In this document: positions 5,304-5,371 of the stretch, piece by piece
How the letters are laid out: every line of letters begins with the position of its first letter
Position numbering within the stretch: position 1 is the first letter of the stretch
Source of the DNA: Pseudomonadota bacterium
Lineage (GTDB): Bacteria; Pseudomonadota; Alphaproteobacteria; HIMB59; GCA-002718135
DNA length: 5,371 nucleotides
Direction: 5' to 3'
Assembly (NCBI GenBank): GCA_027625355.1
Contig: JAQBWI010000080.1
Coordinates: 1-5,371 of the forward strand
The notes under the pieces: model-generated
Databases searched by the model: none
What the model was told of the DNA's origin: nothing
Seen by the model: only the letters and a program-made list of their open reading frames with translations
Position numbers and translations under genes: made by a program

Positions 5304-5371
5304 TAAAAAAAAATACAATAAATATTAGTTATTTCAATACAAATACATTGAGATATTGATATTATTGATTG
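5304..5371 (-). promoter_or_regulatory. Upstream region of the ogt run, weak promoter candidates only
   Basis: These 68 bases are almost entirely A and T. TTGAAA (5337-5332) and TATTTT (5315-5310) are 16 bases apart and would start transcription at about the ogt ATG, giving a nearly leaderless mRNA. TAATAT (5327-5322) is another possible -10 box but has no convincing -35 partner. The real promoter may also lie beyond the right edge. Confidence 0.22.

Noticed and set aside
5304..5318. TTG start of ogt at 5318
   Set aside because: It adds only MYFFL ahead of a normal ATG-initiated N-terminus and has no ribosome site, so ATG 5303 is preferred.
1..5371. tRNA, rRNA, insertion sequence or prophage content
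   Set aside because: I saw no cloverleaf with an acceptor/T-arm pattern, no transposase-like frame and no flanking target-site repeats on either strand.

Overview
The window is AT-rich and compactly coded. Every gene I can support lies on the minus strand, so transcription runs from right to left. AT-richness, short spacers, the SAR11-like look of the ammonium transporter and MGMT proteins, and the sugar-catabolism genes suggest a marine alphaproteobacterium of the Pelagibacterales (SAR11) type. This is an inference from protein style; no taxonomic search was possible.

Layout in transcription order. (1) 5303-1900: a run of four tightly packed genes. These are an O6-alkylguanine-DNA alkyltransferase (ogt), a class I glutamine amidotransferase that overlaps it by 8 bases, a xylose-isomerase-like TIM-barrel sugar isomerase/epimerase 25 bases further on, and a Gfo/Idh/MocA-family NAD(P)-dependent oxidoreductase 12 bases after that. 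The run ends at an inverted repeat with a U-rich tail (1851-1884). (2) 1850-1604: a likely promoter, then a long leader with two tandem copies of the glutamine riboswitch (glnA RNA motif), then a hairpin and a possible Shine-Dalgarno-masking helix. (3) 1603-317: an ammonium transporter (amt). (4) 316-227: a short gap with two hairpins, one of them terminator-like. (5) 226-1: the first 75 codons of a probable small winged-helix regulator that continues beyond the left edge.

The most notable content is the amt leader. Both copies carry the conserved blocks of the glutamine aptamer, CGUUCA ... CGGAAGUAG ... CGAAGGAACGC. Their P2 and P3 stems differ in sequence but still pair, which is internal covariation support for the fold. 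The logic would be that glutamine, the product of ammonium assimilation, controls synthesis of the ammonium importer. This riboswitch class is best known from cyanobacteria and marine metagenomes, so a tandem pair in an apparently alphaproteobacterial setting is worth following up.

The oxidoreductase and TIM-barrel pair probably acts on a sugar, inositol or keto-sugar derivative, but the substrate cannot be read from the window and no transporter for it is present. I saw no mobile element, CRISPR array, tRNA or rRNA.
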